A DNA stretch of 36,858 nt from CBDUQI01 sp965369325 (GTDB lineage Bacteria > Pseudomonadota > Gammaproteobacteria > Steroidobacterales > JBCBZW01): NCBI GenBank assembly GCA_965369325.1, contig CBDUQI010000034.1, positions 1 to 36,858 on the forward strand. The letters are read 5' to 3'. Made by a program: the position numbers and the translations under genes. A model generated the notes under the pieces. That model had not been told where the DNA came from and did not search any database. It worked only from the letters and a program-made list of their open reading frames with translations. Positions 7,582-16,406 of the stretch are shown here, piece by piece. Every line of letters starts with the position of its first letter. Within the stretch, counting starts at the first letter, position 1.

Positions 7582-8493
7582 ATGAGTGCTCGTGCCCACG
7601 ATGTGTCGCAGATCCTCCTCAGCCATCATAAGGATTACTGGAAAGGGTGTTTTTTCGCTATGGGCAGCCCCTGTGAAGTGCTAATCCACCGGGCCACCGA
7701 TCAGGAAGCGGGCCGCCTGGTGCACGCGCTCGCGGAGGAGGCTTGGCGGATAGAGCGCAAGTTCTCCCGCTATCGCCGCAAGAATCAAGTCGCCCGAATC
7801 AATTCGGGACGTTCGGTTCAGGTGGATGAGGAGACCGCCAGGCTGATCGATTTCGGTGCGCATCTGTACCACAGCAGCGAAGGGGCATTCGATCTCACCA
7901 GCGGTGTGCTCAGACGGATATGGCGTTTTACTCCAGATGGCATGGGCGATTTGCCCACGACGCAGCAATTGAGTGATATCCGCCCCTATATCGGTTGGGA
8001 TAAAGTCCAGTGGTCGGCGCCGTGGATCACCCTGCCGCTGGGCATGCAGATTGATTTTGGCGGCATTGGCAAGGAATATGCGGTGGACCGCGCCGCCGCG
8101 ATCGCCCGTGAACAACACGCGCAAAGCACACTGGTAAATTTTGGTGGCGACCTGGCCGTCAGCCGGCCGCGCGATGACGGCAATCCTTGGCAGGTGGGTA
8201 TCGAGGCGATTGGTTTACCGACTGGTGGCGCCGACCGATTGCTGCATTTGCACAGCGGCGCGCTCGCCACCAGCGGCGATTCGCGCCGCTACGTCATCAT
8301 TGATGGTTGGCGCTACGGGCATGTGCTGGACCCGCGCACGGCCTCGCCGGTGGACAACGCCCCGGGCTCGGTGACCGTCGCGGCCAATACCTGCGCCGAG
8401 GCAGGCTCGCTGGCGACGCTTGCAATGCTGCAGGGCGATGGGGCTGAACGCTTCTTAAGCACTCACGCCAATCGGCACTGGGTGTCGCGCTAG
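7582..8493 (+). CDS. apbE: ApbE-like FAD:protein FMN transferase
   Basis: A 303-residue protein starting at ATG 7582, one base after the DUF3570 stop. Longer upstream starts would lie inside DUF3570. ApbE hallmarks are GCFFAMGSPCEVLIH (22-36), DFGGIGKEYAVDRAAA (158-173), NFGGD (186-190) and SGDSRRYVIIDGWRYGHVLD with PRTASP (231-256). ApbE uses FAD and Mg to attach FMN to a Thr in a D-x-x-[ST]-G-A-[ST] motif. Two oddities are seen. There is no signal peptide, although most bacterial ApbE proteins act outside the cytoplasm. In CAEAGSLATL (271-280) a Gly stands where a metal-binding Asp (ADALAT) is usual. The neighbouring DUF3570 is the likely substrate. Activity is uncertain because of the Gly. 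Confidence 0.88.
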   Translation: MSARAHDVSQILLSHHKDYWKGCFFAMGSPCEVLIHRATDQEAGRLVHALAEEAWRIERKFSRYRRKNQVARINSGRSVQVDEETARLIDFGAHLYHSSEGAFDLTSGVLRRIWRFTPDGMGDLPTTQQLSDIRPYIGWDKVQWSAPWITLPLGMQIDFGGIGKEYAVDRAAAIAREQHAQSTLVNFGGDLAVSRPRDDGNPWQVGIEAIGLPTGGADRLLHLHSGALATSGDSRRYVIIDGWRYGHVLDPRTASPVDNAPGSVTVAANTCAEAGSLATLAMLQGDGAERFLSTHANRHWVSR

Positions 8494-8623
8494 GCCGTCC
8501 TCGTCGTCCCCGTCCCGCGCGCTTGCGTGTTCGATGTTTCCTCGTCATGCTACCCCTTGAATAGCTGTTTCGGTGCCTCGCGAGGGGTGATGGCATCGCA
8601 ATGTGGCTGTAGAGGGAGGAGTG

Positions 8624-11602
8624 ATGAAGAGGTTTCGTTTGGTCTCGGGATTTCCCACTGTGGCTGTTTTAGTCGGTGCGACAGTAATGCCGGCTGCATT
8701 GCAGGCGCAGGATGATGAGCAGATAGAAGAGGTGATCGTGACCGGCACTCAGATACGCGGTGCCAGTATTTCCGACGCCTTGCCCGTCTCGGTAATTGAT
8801 GCCACTGATATCGAAGCGTTGGGCATCGACTCCGGCGATGAGTTACTGGAGTACATGGCTGAGAACGGCCAGAACTACTTTAGTGAGGCGGAGAACATCA
8901 GTGGCGGGGTCAACTCGGCGCGCGGCGATATCGGTGCCTACAACCTGCGCAACCTCGGTACCGGTAACACGCTGGTACTTCTGAACGGGCGACGCCTGGT
9001 GAACGCGGCCAGCTACCAGACCGAAGAAGTCGGTGGCAGTTTTGTGCCGGTCAATACAGTCAACTCGCAGTCGCTGCCGGTGGCCGGGCTGGCGCGCACA
9101 GAAGTCCTGCGCGATGGCGCATCCGCCATTTACGGCGCGGATGCCGTGGCGGGTGTGGTCAACTATGTGCTGAAGAACGATTTTGAAGGGTTTTCATTCC
9201 GCACCAAGTTTGCCGAGTTTGAGGATCTGCCCCGTTCGGATCAGACGTTCACCCTGGAGTGGGGTAAGAACTTCAATGGCGGGCGTACCAACTTTAGTGT
9301 GTTCGCCAATCACTACCGACGTGGCCGGGTGAACTCACAGGACGACGAGCGTTGGGCTGATTCGGATTTTCGCCGACTGCTGCCAGAGGGCTCGCCGTGG
9401 GCCGACGGTAACGATTTTCGCAACAACAGCGCGAATTCCCAGTACCGCCAGTATGATGTGCAGGAAAGTGCCTCCGGCACCGGGCTGAGCGGCGTGTTGA
9501 CCGACTCCAGCGGCGAGTTTGAGACCTACCCCATCGGGGATGAGCGTTGTGAATTTGATATTGGGTTCGGGACTTGTGGTGCGATTGACGGCCAGGGGAC
9601 TTTCCGCCACAACCTCAACGAGAACCGGGATCTGTTCTCCAAGCTCGATCGTACCAATATCTATGCCTTCCTAAATCATGAGTTTGAGAATGGTATTGAG
9701 AGCTATACCGAATTCTCGCTATACACGTCAAATACCAACACGCTGCGTCATGCCTCAGCGCCGTTCTCCACCGTAGACCTGCGCGTGGGTGCCGCTAACT
9801 ACTACAACCCGTTCGGCCCCTGTGGCTCGCCCAATAGACTGCCGGACGAAGTGCTTGGGCCGGACGTACCCTGCGAAGGGCTAGAGCTTGAGATCGACAA
9901 CGGGCGCTTTACCGAAGTGCCCAGAGTTGTCGATAACGACGGCGAGACTTTCCGTTTTCTGCAGGGATTTAGGGGCGCGTGGAACGCGTGGGACTGGGAT
10001 ACCGCGCTGGTCTGGTCCAAGGCGGAGAAAACCGACATCACCCACAACCGAATTTCCAACACGCTGATGCAGGAAGCGCTGAACGATCCCACAGCGGCGG
10101 CCTACAACCCGTTTTCCGGCGGCATCGACAGTAACATCGAGCGCACGCTGATCGATGTGCGACGGGACAACGAAACCGAACTGACCATGATCGATTTCAA
10201 GATTTCCCGACCGGATCTTTTCGAGTTGCCCTCAGGCGCAGTGGGCGTATTGGCCGGCATCGAGTATCGCGAGGAATCGTTCATTGACGACCGCGATCCC
10301 AGGCTGGACGGCACCATCACCTTTACCGATTTCGACGGCGATACCTTTCCGTTTGTGTCGGATGTGGTGAATTCAAGTCCCACCCCGGACAGTCGTGGTG
10401 AGCGTGATGTTACCTCGCTGTTCGGTGAGTTGCAGATCCCGGTGTTTGATAATCTGGACGTGCAGTTGGCGTTGCGCTTTGAAGACTTCTCTGACGTTGG
10501 CAGCACCAGCGTCGGCAAGGTGGCTGCAGGCTGGCGCCCGATGGATCAGTTGTTGTTACGCGGCTCTTGGTCCGAAGCGTTTCGGGCACCTAATCTGGTG
10601 ACCATTAACGAGGAAATCGTGGCGCGTCAGAACACACGGACCGACTGGGCGTGCGTGTACGCGGCTGAAAACGGCGGCGATCCGGACCAGGATACGGTTG
10701 ATTGTTCGAATTCTACGCAACGTATTGCCCAGGGCAGCCAGGATTTGCGTCCGGAGGAGTCGACCAATACCTCCATTGGCCTAGTGTTTGAGCCGTTGCA
10801 GAACCTGATGTTCACGCTGGACTTCTGGGCGATAGAGAAGGACGATACCATCGGTTTGTTTGGTGAGGAGAACCACACCATCCTGGACTTAGTCGCGCGG
10901 CTGGACCACGGCATCGCCGATTGCTCGACCCTGCAGGGGAATCCGGCAGTGAGCCGTGACGATGACATTGATGACGACGTCGCTGCCATCTACACCGCCG
11001 CCGGTATTTGCCCGGCGGGTGATATTGAGTTTATCAGCGATAATTACGTTAATCTGGATAAGCGCGTTGTGCGGGGCCATGACCTGGGCGTTTACTACAA
11101 CATAGATAGCGATATTGGTGAGTTCGACTTGCGCTTTGTGGCTGCCTTCCTGGACAAGTTCGAGCAGCGCGCGGGCGGTGATGCTGCGGTGCTGGTCGCG
11201 GCGCAGGAAGCCGGCCAGGTACCCGCAGATTTCCCCGTTGCCGGGTTTAGCGATCTGGTTCGTGTAGACGGCAACCCGGAGGCGAAGTACACCATGCGAG
11301 TCAGCTGGCGCAACGGCCCCTGGCGGGCGGCAGTCAGCGGTGTACGTCTGGGGGACTTCTTTCAAGAGTCGCTTACGCTCGATGATGGTACGCGCTATGA
11401 AATCCCCTCAATGACAACAGTCAACGGGTTTGTCGATTACCGCTTCGACTGGGGATCGGACAGCCGTGCACGCGTGCGTTTCGGGATTAATAACCTTACC
11501 GATGAGCGGGCGCCGTTGGCGGACGATTCATTCGCTTATTTCTCCGATGCGCATCGCGATCTTGGCCGTTCGTTCTATCTGGATCTGAAACTGGATTTGT
11601 AG
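8624..11602 (+). CDS. TonB-dependent outer-membrane receptor
   Basis: A 992-residue receptor. The preferred start is the ATG at 8624, immediately preceded by AGGGAGGAG. A GTG at 8603 would add seven residues. The signal peptide is MKRFRLVSGFPTVAVLVGAT and onward to about residue 29 (ALQAQ). A TonB box, IEEVIVTGTQ, follows, then the plug (LRNLGTGNTLVLLNGRRLV, REVLRDGASAIYG-type) and barrel, ending in FYLDLKLDL. Cys pairs (CEFDIGFGTC and CGSPNRLPDEVLGPDVPC) probably form disulfide-bonded extracellular loops. It has no STN domain, so it is a plain transporter. The substrate is unknown. Neighbours include peptidase-like genes that might act on the imported ligand. Confidence 0.92.
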   Translation: MKRFRLVSGFPTVAVLVGATVMPAALQAQDDEQIEEVIVTGTQIRGASISDALPVSVIDATDIEALGIDSGDELLEYMAENGQNYFSEAENISGGVNSARGDIGAYNLRNLGTGNTLVLLNGRRLVNAASYQTEEVGGSFVPVNTVNSQSLPVAGLARTEVLRDGASAIYGADAVAGVVNYVLKNDFEGFSFRTKFAEFEDLPRSDQTFTLEWGKNFNGGRTNFSVFANHYRRGRVNSQDDERWADSDFRRLLPEGSPWADGNDFRNNSANSQYRQYDVQESASGTGLSGVLTDSSGEFETYPIGDERCEFDIGFGTCGAIDGQGTFRHNLNENRDLFSKLDRTNIYAFLNHEFENGIESYTEFSLYTSNTNTLRHASAPFSTVDLRVGAANYYNPFGPCGSPNRLPDEVLGPDVPCEGLELEIDNGRFTEVPRVVDNDGETFRFLQGFRGAWNAWDWDTALVWSKAEKTDITHNRISNTLMQEALNDPTAAAYNPFSGGIDSNIERTLIDVRRDNETELTMIDFKISRPDLFELPSGAVGVLAGIEYREESFIDDRDPRLDGTITFTDFDGDTFPFVSDVVNSSPTPDSRGERDVTSLFGELQIPVFDNLDVQLALRFEDFSDVGSTSVGKVAAGWRPMDQLLLRGSWSEAFRAPNLVTINEEIVARQNTRTDWACVYAAENGGDPDQDTVDCSNSTQRIAQGSQDLRPEESTNTSIGLVFEPLQNLMFTLDFWAIEKDDTIGLFGEENHTILDLVARLDHGIADCSTLQGNPAVSRDDDIDDDVAAIYTAAGICPAGDIEFISDNYVNLDKRVVRGHDLGVYYNIDSDIGEFDLRFVAAFLDKFEQRAGGDAAVLVAAQEAGQVPADFPVAGFSDLVRVDGNPEAKYTMRVSWRNGPWRAAVSGVRLGDFFQESLTLDDGTRYEIPSMTTVNGFVDYRFDWGSDSRARVRFGINNLTDERAPLADDSFAYFSDAHRDLGRSFYLDLKLDL

Positions 11603-11621
11603 CGGCATCAGCTAAGACTAA

Positions 11622-11648
11622 GGCCCGGGTACCACATGTACCCGGGCC
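11622..11648 (+). terminator. GC-rich hairpin after the TonB receptor gene
   Basis: Perfect 11-base inverted repeat, GGCCCGGGTAC and GTACCCGGGCC, around a 5-base loop, 19 bases after the receptor stop. It lacks a clear T-run, so it is either a weak intrinsic terminator or an mRNA 3'-end stabiliser. Confidence 0.55.
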
Positions 11649-11782
11649 GGATGCTAATTCACGTGGCCCACAGTTGCGGGCTGTGCGCAGCACACCCCAG
11701 CACAATCGCCTCAGTGCCCCGCAGCAGCGGGCTGCGGCATGAAGGTCACCTGCCTCGCCTTCTCAACTGTTGGGGTTGACAC

Positions 11783-12568
11783 ATGAAGTGCCGCAGTCTC
11801 GTTCAGCGCCTGGTTTTGTTAAGTGTCTTGACAGTTTCCAGCGCGTGCACCGCCGGTGTGCAGCACTGGGCGGGTGAGTCTTCTGCAGTTCTGCCGAGCA
11901 GAATATTGTTCGTCGGAAACAGCTTTACGTACTACAACAATGGGCTTCAGCGACACTTATATCAGTTGCTGCGCGCGGGCGAGGTGGTGCCGAGCGATCA
12001 GTTGCGGTTGCGTATTCTAACGCTGTCCGGCGGGCGGCTGCCGGAGCATCGTCCAGCTTTTGCCGAGATCGTCGCCTCTGAGCCCTGGGATGTGGTGGTG
12101 TTGCAGGGCCACAGCCGCGGGCCCATATCGCCGCCGACGGCCGCGCCGTTTCGCGATGCTGTACGGGAGTTTGATGCCATCGTCCGCCATCACGGTGCGC
12201 GCACGGCAATGTTCATGACCTGGGCGTACGAGGGTCGCCCGGAGATGACGGCGCAATTGAGTGAGGCCTACAGTGCTATTGGCGATGAAGTGGGCGCGCT
12301 GGTAGCACCGGTGGGGCTGGCGTTTGCGCGCGCGGCGCAGCTCATGCCGGAGGTGGCGCTTAGAACCGCTGACGGTCGTCACCCGTCTATGGCGGGCACT
12401 TATCTGGCGGCGTGCGTTTTTTACGCAACGCTGATGCGGCGCTCACCGCGGGGCCTGGCATACGATGCCGGCCTTAATTTGGGCGTGGTCGCTGAGCTAC
12501 AGCGCGTGGCCTGGGAAATTACGAGTGAGTACGCCACCCGATACACGGGCGGTGACCGCGCGTGGTAA
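11783..12568 (+). CDS. SGNH/GDSL-family hydrolase lipoprotein
   Basis: A 261-residue protein with an N-terminal lipoprotein-like signal ending SSAC (Cys22). The SGNH block I is ILFVGNSFTYYNN, with catalytic Ser47. VVVLQGHSRGP carries the loop near the oxyanion site. DGRHPSMAGTYLAAC carries the Asp197/His200 dyad of block V. The pattern is of the DUF4886-like SGNH esterases. It lies at the periplasmic face and removes acyl or ester groups; the substrate is unknown. It precedes the two gamma-glutamyltransferase genes by 35 bases, so it may be in the same operon. The Shine-Dalgarno is weak. Confidence 0.85.
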   Translation: MKCRSLVQRLVLLSVLTVSSACTAGVQHWAGESSAVLPSRILFVGNSFTYYNNGLQRHLYQLLRAGEVVPSDQLRLRILTLSGGRLPEHRPAFAEIVASEPWDVVVLQGHSRGPISPPTAAPFRDAVREFDAIVRHHGARTAMFMTWAYEGRPEMTAQLSEAYSAIGDEVGALVAPVGLAFARAAQLMPEVALRTADGRHPSMAGTYLAACVFYATLMRRSPRGLAYDAGLNLGVVAELQRVAWEITSEYATRYTGGDRAW

Positions 12569-12603
12569 TGTCAGCGTAGTTAAGGCAACCGATACTAACG
12601 AGT

Positions 12604-14388
12604 ATGATGGCTGTATTGCATTCGGCGTTTCGAGTACTGCGGGCGGGCACAACAGTGTTGGGCGCATTGTATCTAATGGTGCCCGCACACACTGCACTAG
12701 CTGGTGCGCCTGCTGCACTGGTTAGTGCACCGAAGACGCCTATTTTGCGATACGACGCGATTCACCATCCGACGCCGGGGCGCGCCGGTATGGTGGTGAG
12801 CCAGCGCCGCGTGGCCAGTGAAGTGGGTGCGCAAATACTGGCGGCGGGGGGGAATGCGGTGGACGCGGCGGTGGGTGTCGGATTCGCGTTGGCTGTCGTG
12901 TTGCCGCGTGCGGGTAACCTGGGCGGTGGCGGTTTCATGCTGGTGTACCTGGCTGAGCAGGATCGCACGGTGGCAATAGACTACCGGGAGAAAGCGCCGA
13001 AGGCCGCTCATCGCGATCTGTTTCTAGATGCTGATGGCGAGGTCGATACGGGGCTTGCGCGATTCAGCCACCGTTCCGCTGGTGTGCCCGGCTCCGTTGC
13101 CGGATTAACTCATGCGCTTGAACGCTATGGCACGATGCCCCTGGCACGTGTCATTGCCCCCGCCATCCAGTTGGCGCAGGAAGGGGTGGTGGTCGGCTAC
13201 GACCTCGCCTCCGCGCTGGCGACACGAGCCGAGGTGCTGATGCGCGACGCTGCTACTCGCGCCACGTTTTTTAAGCTTGGCCAGATGAACTATGAGCCGG
13301 GCGACGTGCTGGTGCAGCCGGAGCTTGCGAATACACTGCGGCAGATTGCTGCTGGCGGCAGGCAAGCGTTTTATACGGGCGAAATTGCACACGCAATCGT
13401 CGCCGCAATGCAAGCAAACGACGGGCTGATCACTCACCAAGACCTGGCCGATTACGCATCGGTGGAGCGAGAGCCGTTGCGCGGGACTTTTCTGGGCTAC
13501 GAGATTGTCACCATGCCACCGCCCAGCTCCGGCGGCGCTCACCTGATTCAGATGCTCAATGTGCTGGAGCATTTTCCGCTCAAGAAAATGGGTTTGAATT
13601 CTTCGGCCAGCCTGCACGTGATGGCGGAGACGATGAAACGGGCATACGCGGATCGCTCTGCTCACATGGGCGACATGGATTACTACGATGTGCCCACGCG
13701 CTGGCTGACGAGCAAGGCCTATGCGAAGGAACTAGCCGCCAACATAGACATGAAACTTGCCCGCCCGTCCAGCGAGATCGGTCCGGGCACGCCACCGGCC
13801 TACGAGAGCGAAGACACCACGCACTTCTCGGTGGTTGATCGGTTCGGCAACGCGGTCGCCAATACCTATACGCTGAACTTCTCATTCGGCTCAGGCATCA
13901 CTGTACCCGGTGCTGGGTTTTTGCTGAATAATGAGATGGACGACTTTTCGTCCAAGCCGGGAGTGCCCAACGCATTCGGATTGCTGGGCGGAGAGGCGAA
14001 TGCGATCGAGCCGGGTAAACGTCCGCTAAGTTCAATGACGCCCACGATGGTGTTGCGGGACGGGCGTCCGTACCTGGTGACTGGCAGTCCAGGTGGCAGT
14101 CGGATCATTACCGCGGTGTTACAGCAGGTGGTGAACGTGCTGGCGCACGAGGTGAATGTGGCCGAGGCAACGCATGTTCCGCGTATCCACCACCAGTGGT
14201 ATCCCGACCGCTTGTATCACGAACCCGGTTTGAACCCTGACACGATTCAGGCGCTGCGGGCGCGGGGGCACGATTTGCATCAGGCGAACAGCATGGGCAG
14301 CCTGCAGTCGGTACTCTGGAATGGTACTCAGTACCTGGGGGCGAGCGATCCGCGTCGTCCGGGTGCGCAGGCAGTGGCCGTAAACTGA
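12604..14388 (+). CDS. ggt: Gamma-glutamyltransferase (first of tandem pair)
   Basis: A 594-residue Ntn-hydrolase. It has an N-terminal signal-like hydrophobic segment (residues 9-33) and then the large-subunit start. The autoprocessing site is SEDTTHFSVVD, with the catalytic nucleophile expected at Thr405, the first Thr of TTHFS. The oxyanion region GKRPLSSMTPTMV is conserved. The length matches the family. It would hydrolyse or transfer the gamma-glutamyl group of glutathione and related peptides in the periplasm. It overlaps the next gene by one base. The start is ATGATG at 12604 with a weak Shine-Dalgarno. Confidence 0.93.
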   Translation: MMAVLHSAFRVLRAGTTVLGALYLMVPAHTALAGAPAALVSAPKTPILRYDAIHHPTPGRAGMVVSQRRVASEVGAQILAAGGNAVDAAVGVGFALAVVLPRAGNLGGGGFMLVYLAEQDRTVAIDYREKAPKAAHRDLFLDADGEVDTGLARFSHRSAGVPGSVAGLTHALERYGTMPLARVIAPAIQLAQEGVVVGYDLASALATRAEVLMRDAATRATFFKLGQMNYEPGDVLVQPELANTLRQIAAGGRQAFYTGEIAHAIVAAMQANDGLITHQDLADYASVEREPLRGTFLGYEIVTMPPPSSGGAHLIQMLNVLEHFPLKKMGLNSSASLHVMAETMKRAYADRSAHMGDMDYYDVPTRWLTSKAYAKELAANIDMKLARPSSEIGPGTPPAYESEDTTHFSVVDRFGNAVANTYTLNFSFGSGITVPGAGFLLNNEMDDFSSKPGVPNAFGLLGGEANAIEPGKRPLSSMTPTMVLRDGRPYLVTGSPGGSRIITAVLQQVVNVLAHEVNVAEATHVPRIHHQWYPDRLYHEPGLNPDTIQALRARGHDLHQANSMGSLQSVLWNGTQYLGASDPRRPGAQAVAVN

Positions 14389-16232
14389 TGTTAATAACAC
14401 CGATACACAAAACACGGTTCACGCGCGGCGCGCGCGAGCGCAACTACCGTAGCCATAAGCTGGCCTGGGTGGCGTTACTGGCTATGATCTGCAGCGCCTG
14501 CCAAAACCCAGGGTTGCAAACACCGAAGACCGTGCCCGGCAGCACGGCGGCCTCACAGGCTAGTACCAAAGCCACACCGGCATCGGTGATCCGTTACAAC
14601 ACCATCCACCATCCGGTCATTGCCAGCGATGGGATGGTGGTCTCACAAAATGCAATCGCTACCCGCATCGGCCAGCAGGTGTTGGCCGACGGTGGTAACG
14701 CGGTGGACGCCGCCACCGCGGTGGCGTTTGCACTAGCGGTCACCCTGCCGCGTGCGGGCAATATTGGCGGCAGCGGTTACATGCTGATCCATCTTGCTGA
14801 GAGCGGCGAGAACATTGCGTTGGATTATCGCTCGATGGCGCCACTAAGCGCTTCACTTGATCGCTATCGTGATGCTGCCAGCGCAGATATTGACTGGGAT
14901 GCAATGACCCGAGGGGCGCGGGCGTCCGGCGTGCCCGGCACCGTTGCTGCCGTGCACCTGGCGTGGCAACGCTACGGTTCATTGCCGTGGGCGCAATTGC
15001 TCGCGCCCGCTCGCGCGCTGGCGCAAGACGGCATTGTCGTCACCGAGGATCTGGCCTTCGCGCTACGCGCCACCGCGCCCGTGTTGGCGCAGTTTCCGAG
15101 CAGCGCGGCGGCTTATTTGCGCGAAGATAACACCGCTCCGATTGCCGGCGAGCAGCTTCGTCAACCTGACCTCGCATGGTCGATAGAGCAAATCATGGCG
15201 CATGGCGCGGACGCGTTTTATCGCGGCGCGGTGGCTCAGCGCATCGTTGCGGCGATGGCCGCGGCCGGCGGCAGCATTGACGCGGCGGATCTGGCGGCCT
15301 ACCGGGTGCGCGAGCGAGCCGCCGTTACCACGCAGTACCGCGGGCATACCGTGGTCGCCGCGCCGCTCAGCAGCGCTGGTGGCGTAACCCTAATGCAGAT
15401 GCTCAACGTCCTCAGCCACTTCAATCTAAAACAGATGGGCGCGGGATCCGCGCGCAGTTTGCATGTGCTGGCTGAGACGATGAAGCGGGCGTATGCTAAT
15501 CGCCGCGCGATCCTGGGCGATCCGGATTTTGTGTCGATCCCACTGCAGGTCTACCTGGGCGCGGCGCTCGCGCAGGCCATGGCGAGCGATATAGACCTAG
15601 GGCGCGCCGCTCGGGTGAGCGATATTCAAGCCTGGTCGATGGAGCCGCAGGAAGGGCGTGATACCACCCATTTTTCGGTGATGGATGCGGCCGGCAACGC
15701 GGTCTCCAACACCTACACGCTGGGGTACTCGTTCGGCTCAGGCTTTGTAGCTGAGGGCACCGGCATTTTGTTTGATAACCAGATTCGCAATTTCAGTCAT
15801 CGTACCGATCAGGACCATCCAAACGCGATGGCGCCGGGCAAGCGCATGCTTTCCACGATGACGCCAACCATGGTGATGGATCCACAAGGACAGGTGCTGC
15901 TGGTCACCGGCACGCCGGGCGGCAGCCGAATCATTAATGTGATTTTGCAGCTTATTGTTAACGTGGTGGATCACGGCATGAATGTCGCCCAGGCCACTCA
16001 TCAGCCGCGTATCCATCAGGACTCGCGCGCCCAGGTGCTGGGCATTGAGTATGGGATGAACGCGGACACAACGGCGTTGCTGGAGCAACTGGGCCATGAG
16101 GTTGAGTTTCAGCAGACCATGGGCAGTACGCAGAGCATCCTACAACGTGACGGTTTTTTCTTCGGCGCGGCCGATCCACGGCGACCGGGGGCGCTGGCGC
16201 TGGGTTTAGATGCGAGACCGTCCGCACCGTAG
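14388..16232 (+). CDS. ggt: Gamma-glutamyltransferase (second of tandem pair)
   Basis: A 614-residue paralogue of the preceding gene, starting with an ATG that overlaps its stop (TGATG). The N-terminus contains a hydrophobic segment ending MICSAC, a possible but unusual lipobox with Cys38. The catalytic Thr is in GRDTTHFSVMD (Thr426). The oxyanion segment is GKRMLSTMTPTMV, with Thr replacing the second Ser of the usual SSM. The whole length is conserved without truncation. It probably acts on gamma-glutamyl peptides in the envelope. The substitution near the oxyanion site could alter specificity, but this is inference. Two tightly coupled copies suggest different substrates or a heteromeric function. 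Confidence 0.92.
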   Translation: MLITPIHKTRFTRGARERNYRSHKLAWVALLAMICSACQNPGLQTPKTVPGSTAASQASTKATPASVIRYNTIHHPVIASDGMVVSQNAIATRIGQQVLADGGNAVDAATAVAFALAVTLPRAGNIGGSGYMLIHLAESGENIALDYRSMAPLSASLDRYRDAASADIDWDAMTRGARASGVPGTVAAVHLAWQRYGSLPWAQLLAPARALAQDGIVVTEDLAFALRATAPVLAQFPSSAAAYLREDNTAPIAGEQLRQPDLAWSIEQIMAHGADAFYRGAVAQRIVAAMAAAGGSIDAADLAAYRVRERAAVTTQYRGHTVVAAPLSSAGGVTLMQMLNVLSHFNLKQMGAGSARSLHVLAETMKRAYANRRAILGDPDFVSIPLQVYLGAALAQAMASDIDLGRAARVSDIQAWSMEPQEGRDTTHFSVMDAAGNAVSNTYTLGYSFGSGFVAEGTGILFDNQIRNFSHRTDQDHPNAMAPGKRMLSTMTPTMVMDPQGQVLLVTGTPGGSRIINVILQLIVNVVDHGMNVAQATHQPRIHQDSRAQVLGIEYGMNADTTALLEQLGHEVEFQQTMGSTQSILQRDGFFFGAADPRRPGALALGLDARPSAP

Positions 16233-16406
16233 TCAGCGTACGCCTGCCGAGCGTCGTCCGAGCGTTGCAACGCCGAGCGAACTATGCCACTGTCGAATGT
16301 GCGAAAACGCATCGTGAAGAATGCGCTCGTTTTGTTAAATCACAGAAGAACTCGACGTCCGCGCTATGTTGTAGATTACTGCCAGGAGCATGCAGGGGAT
16401 TACCTC
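16233..16406. other. Gap between GGT and FG-GAP genes
   Basis: These 174 bases contain no convincing gene or hairpin. The frame of the next protein remains open upstream to an ATG at 16284. The signal-peptide pattern suggests the true start is near 16407. Confidence 0.3.

Noticed and set aside
8576..8585. Palindrome CCTCGCGAGG before the second TonB receptor
   Set aside because: Short, GC-rich and lacking a regulator or matching second copy; likely chance.
14844..14855. AAGCGCTT core inside the second gamma-glutamyltransferase gene
   Set aside because: It lies within coding sequence, far from any LacI-regulated start, and flanking bases match the operator poorly; probably chance.
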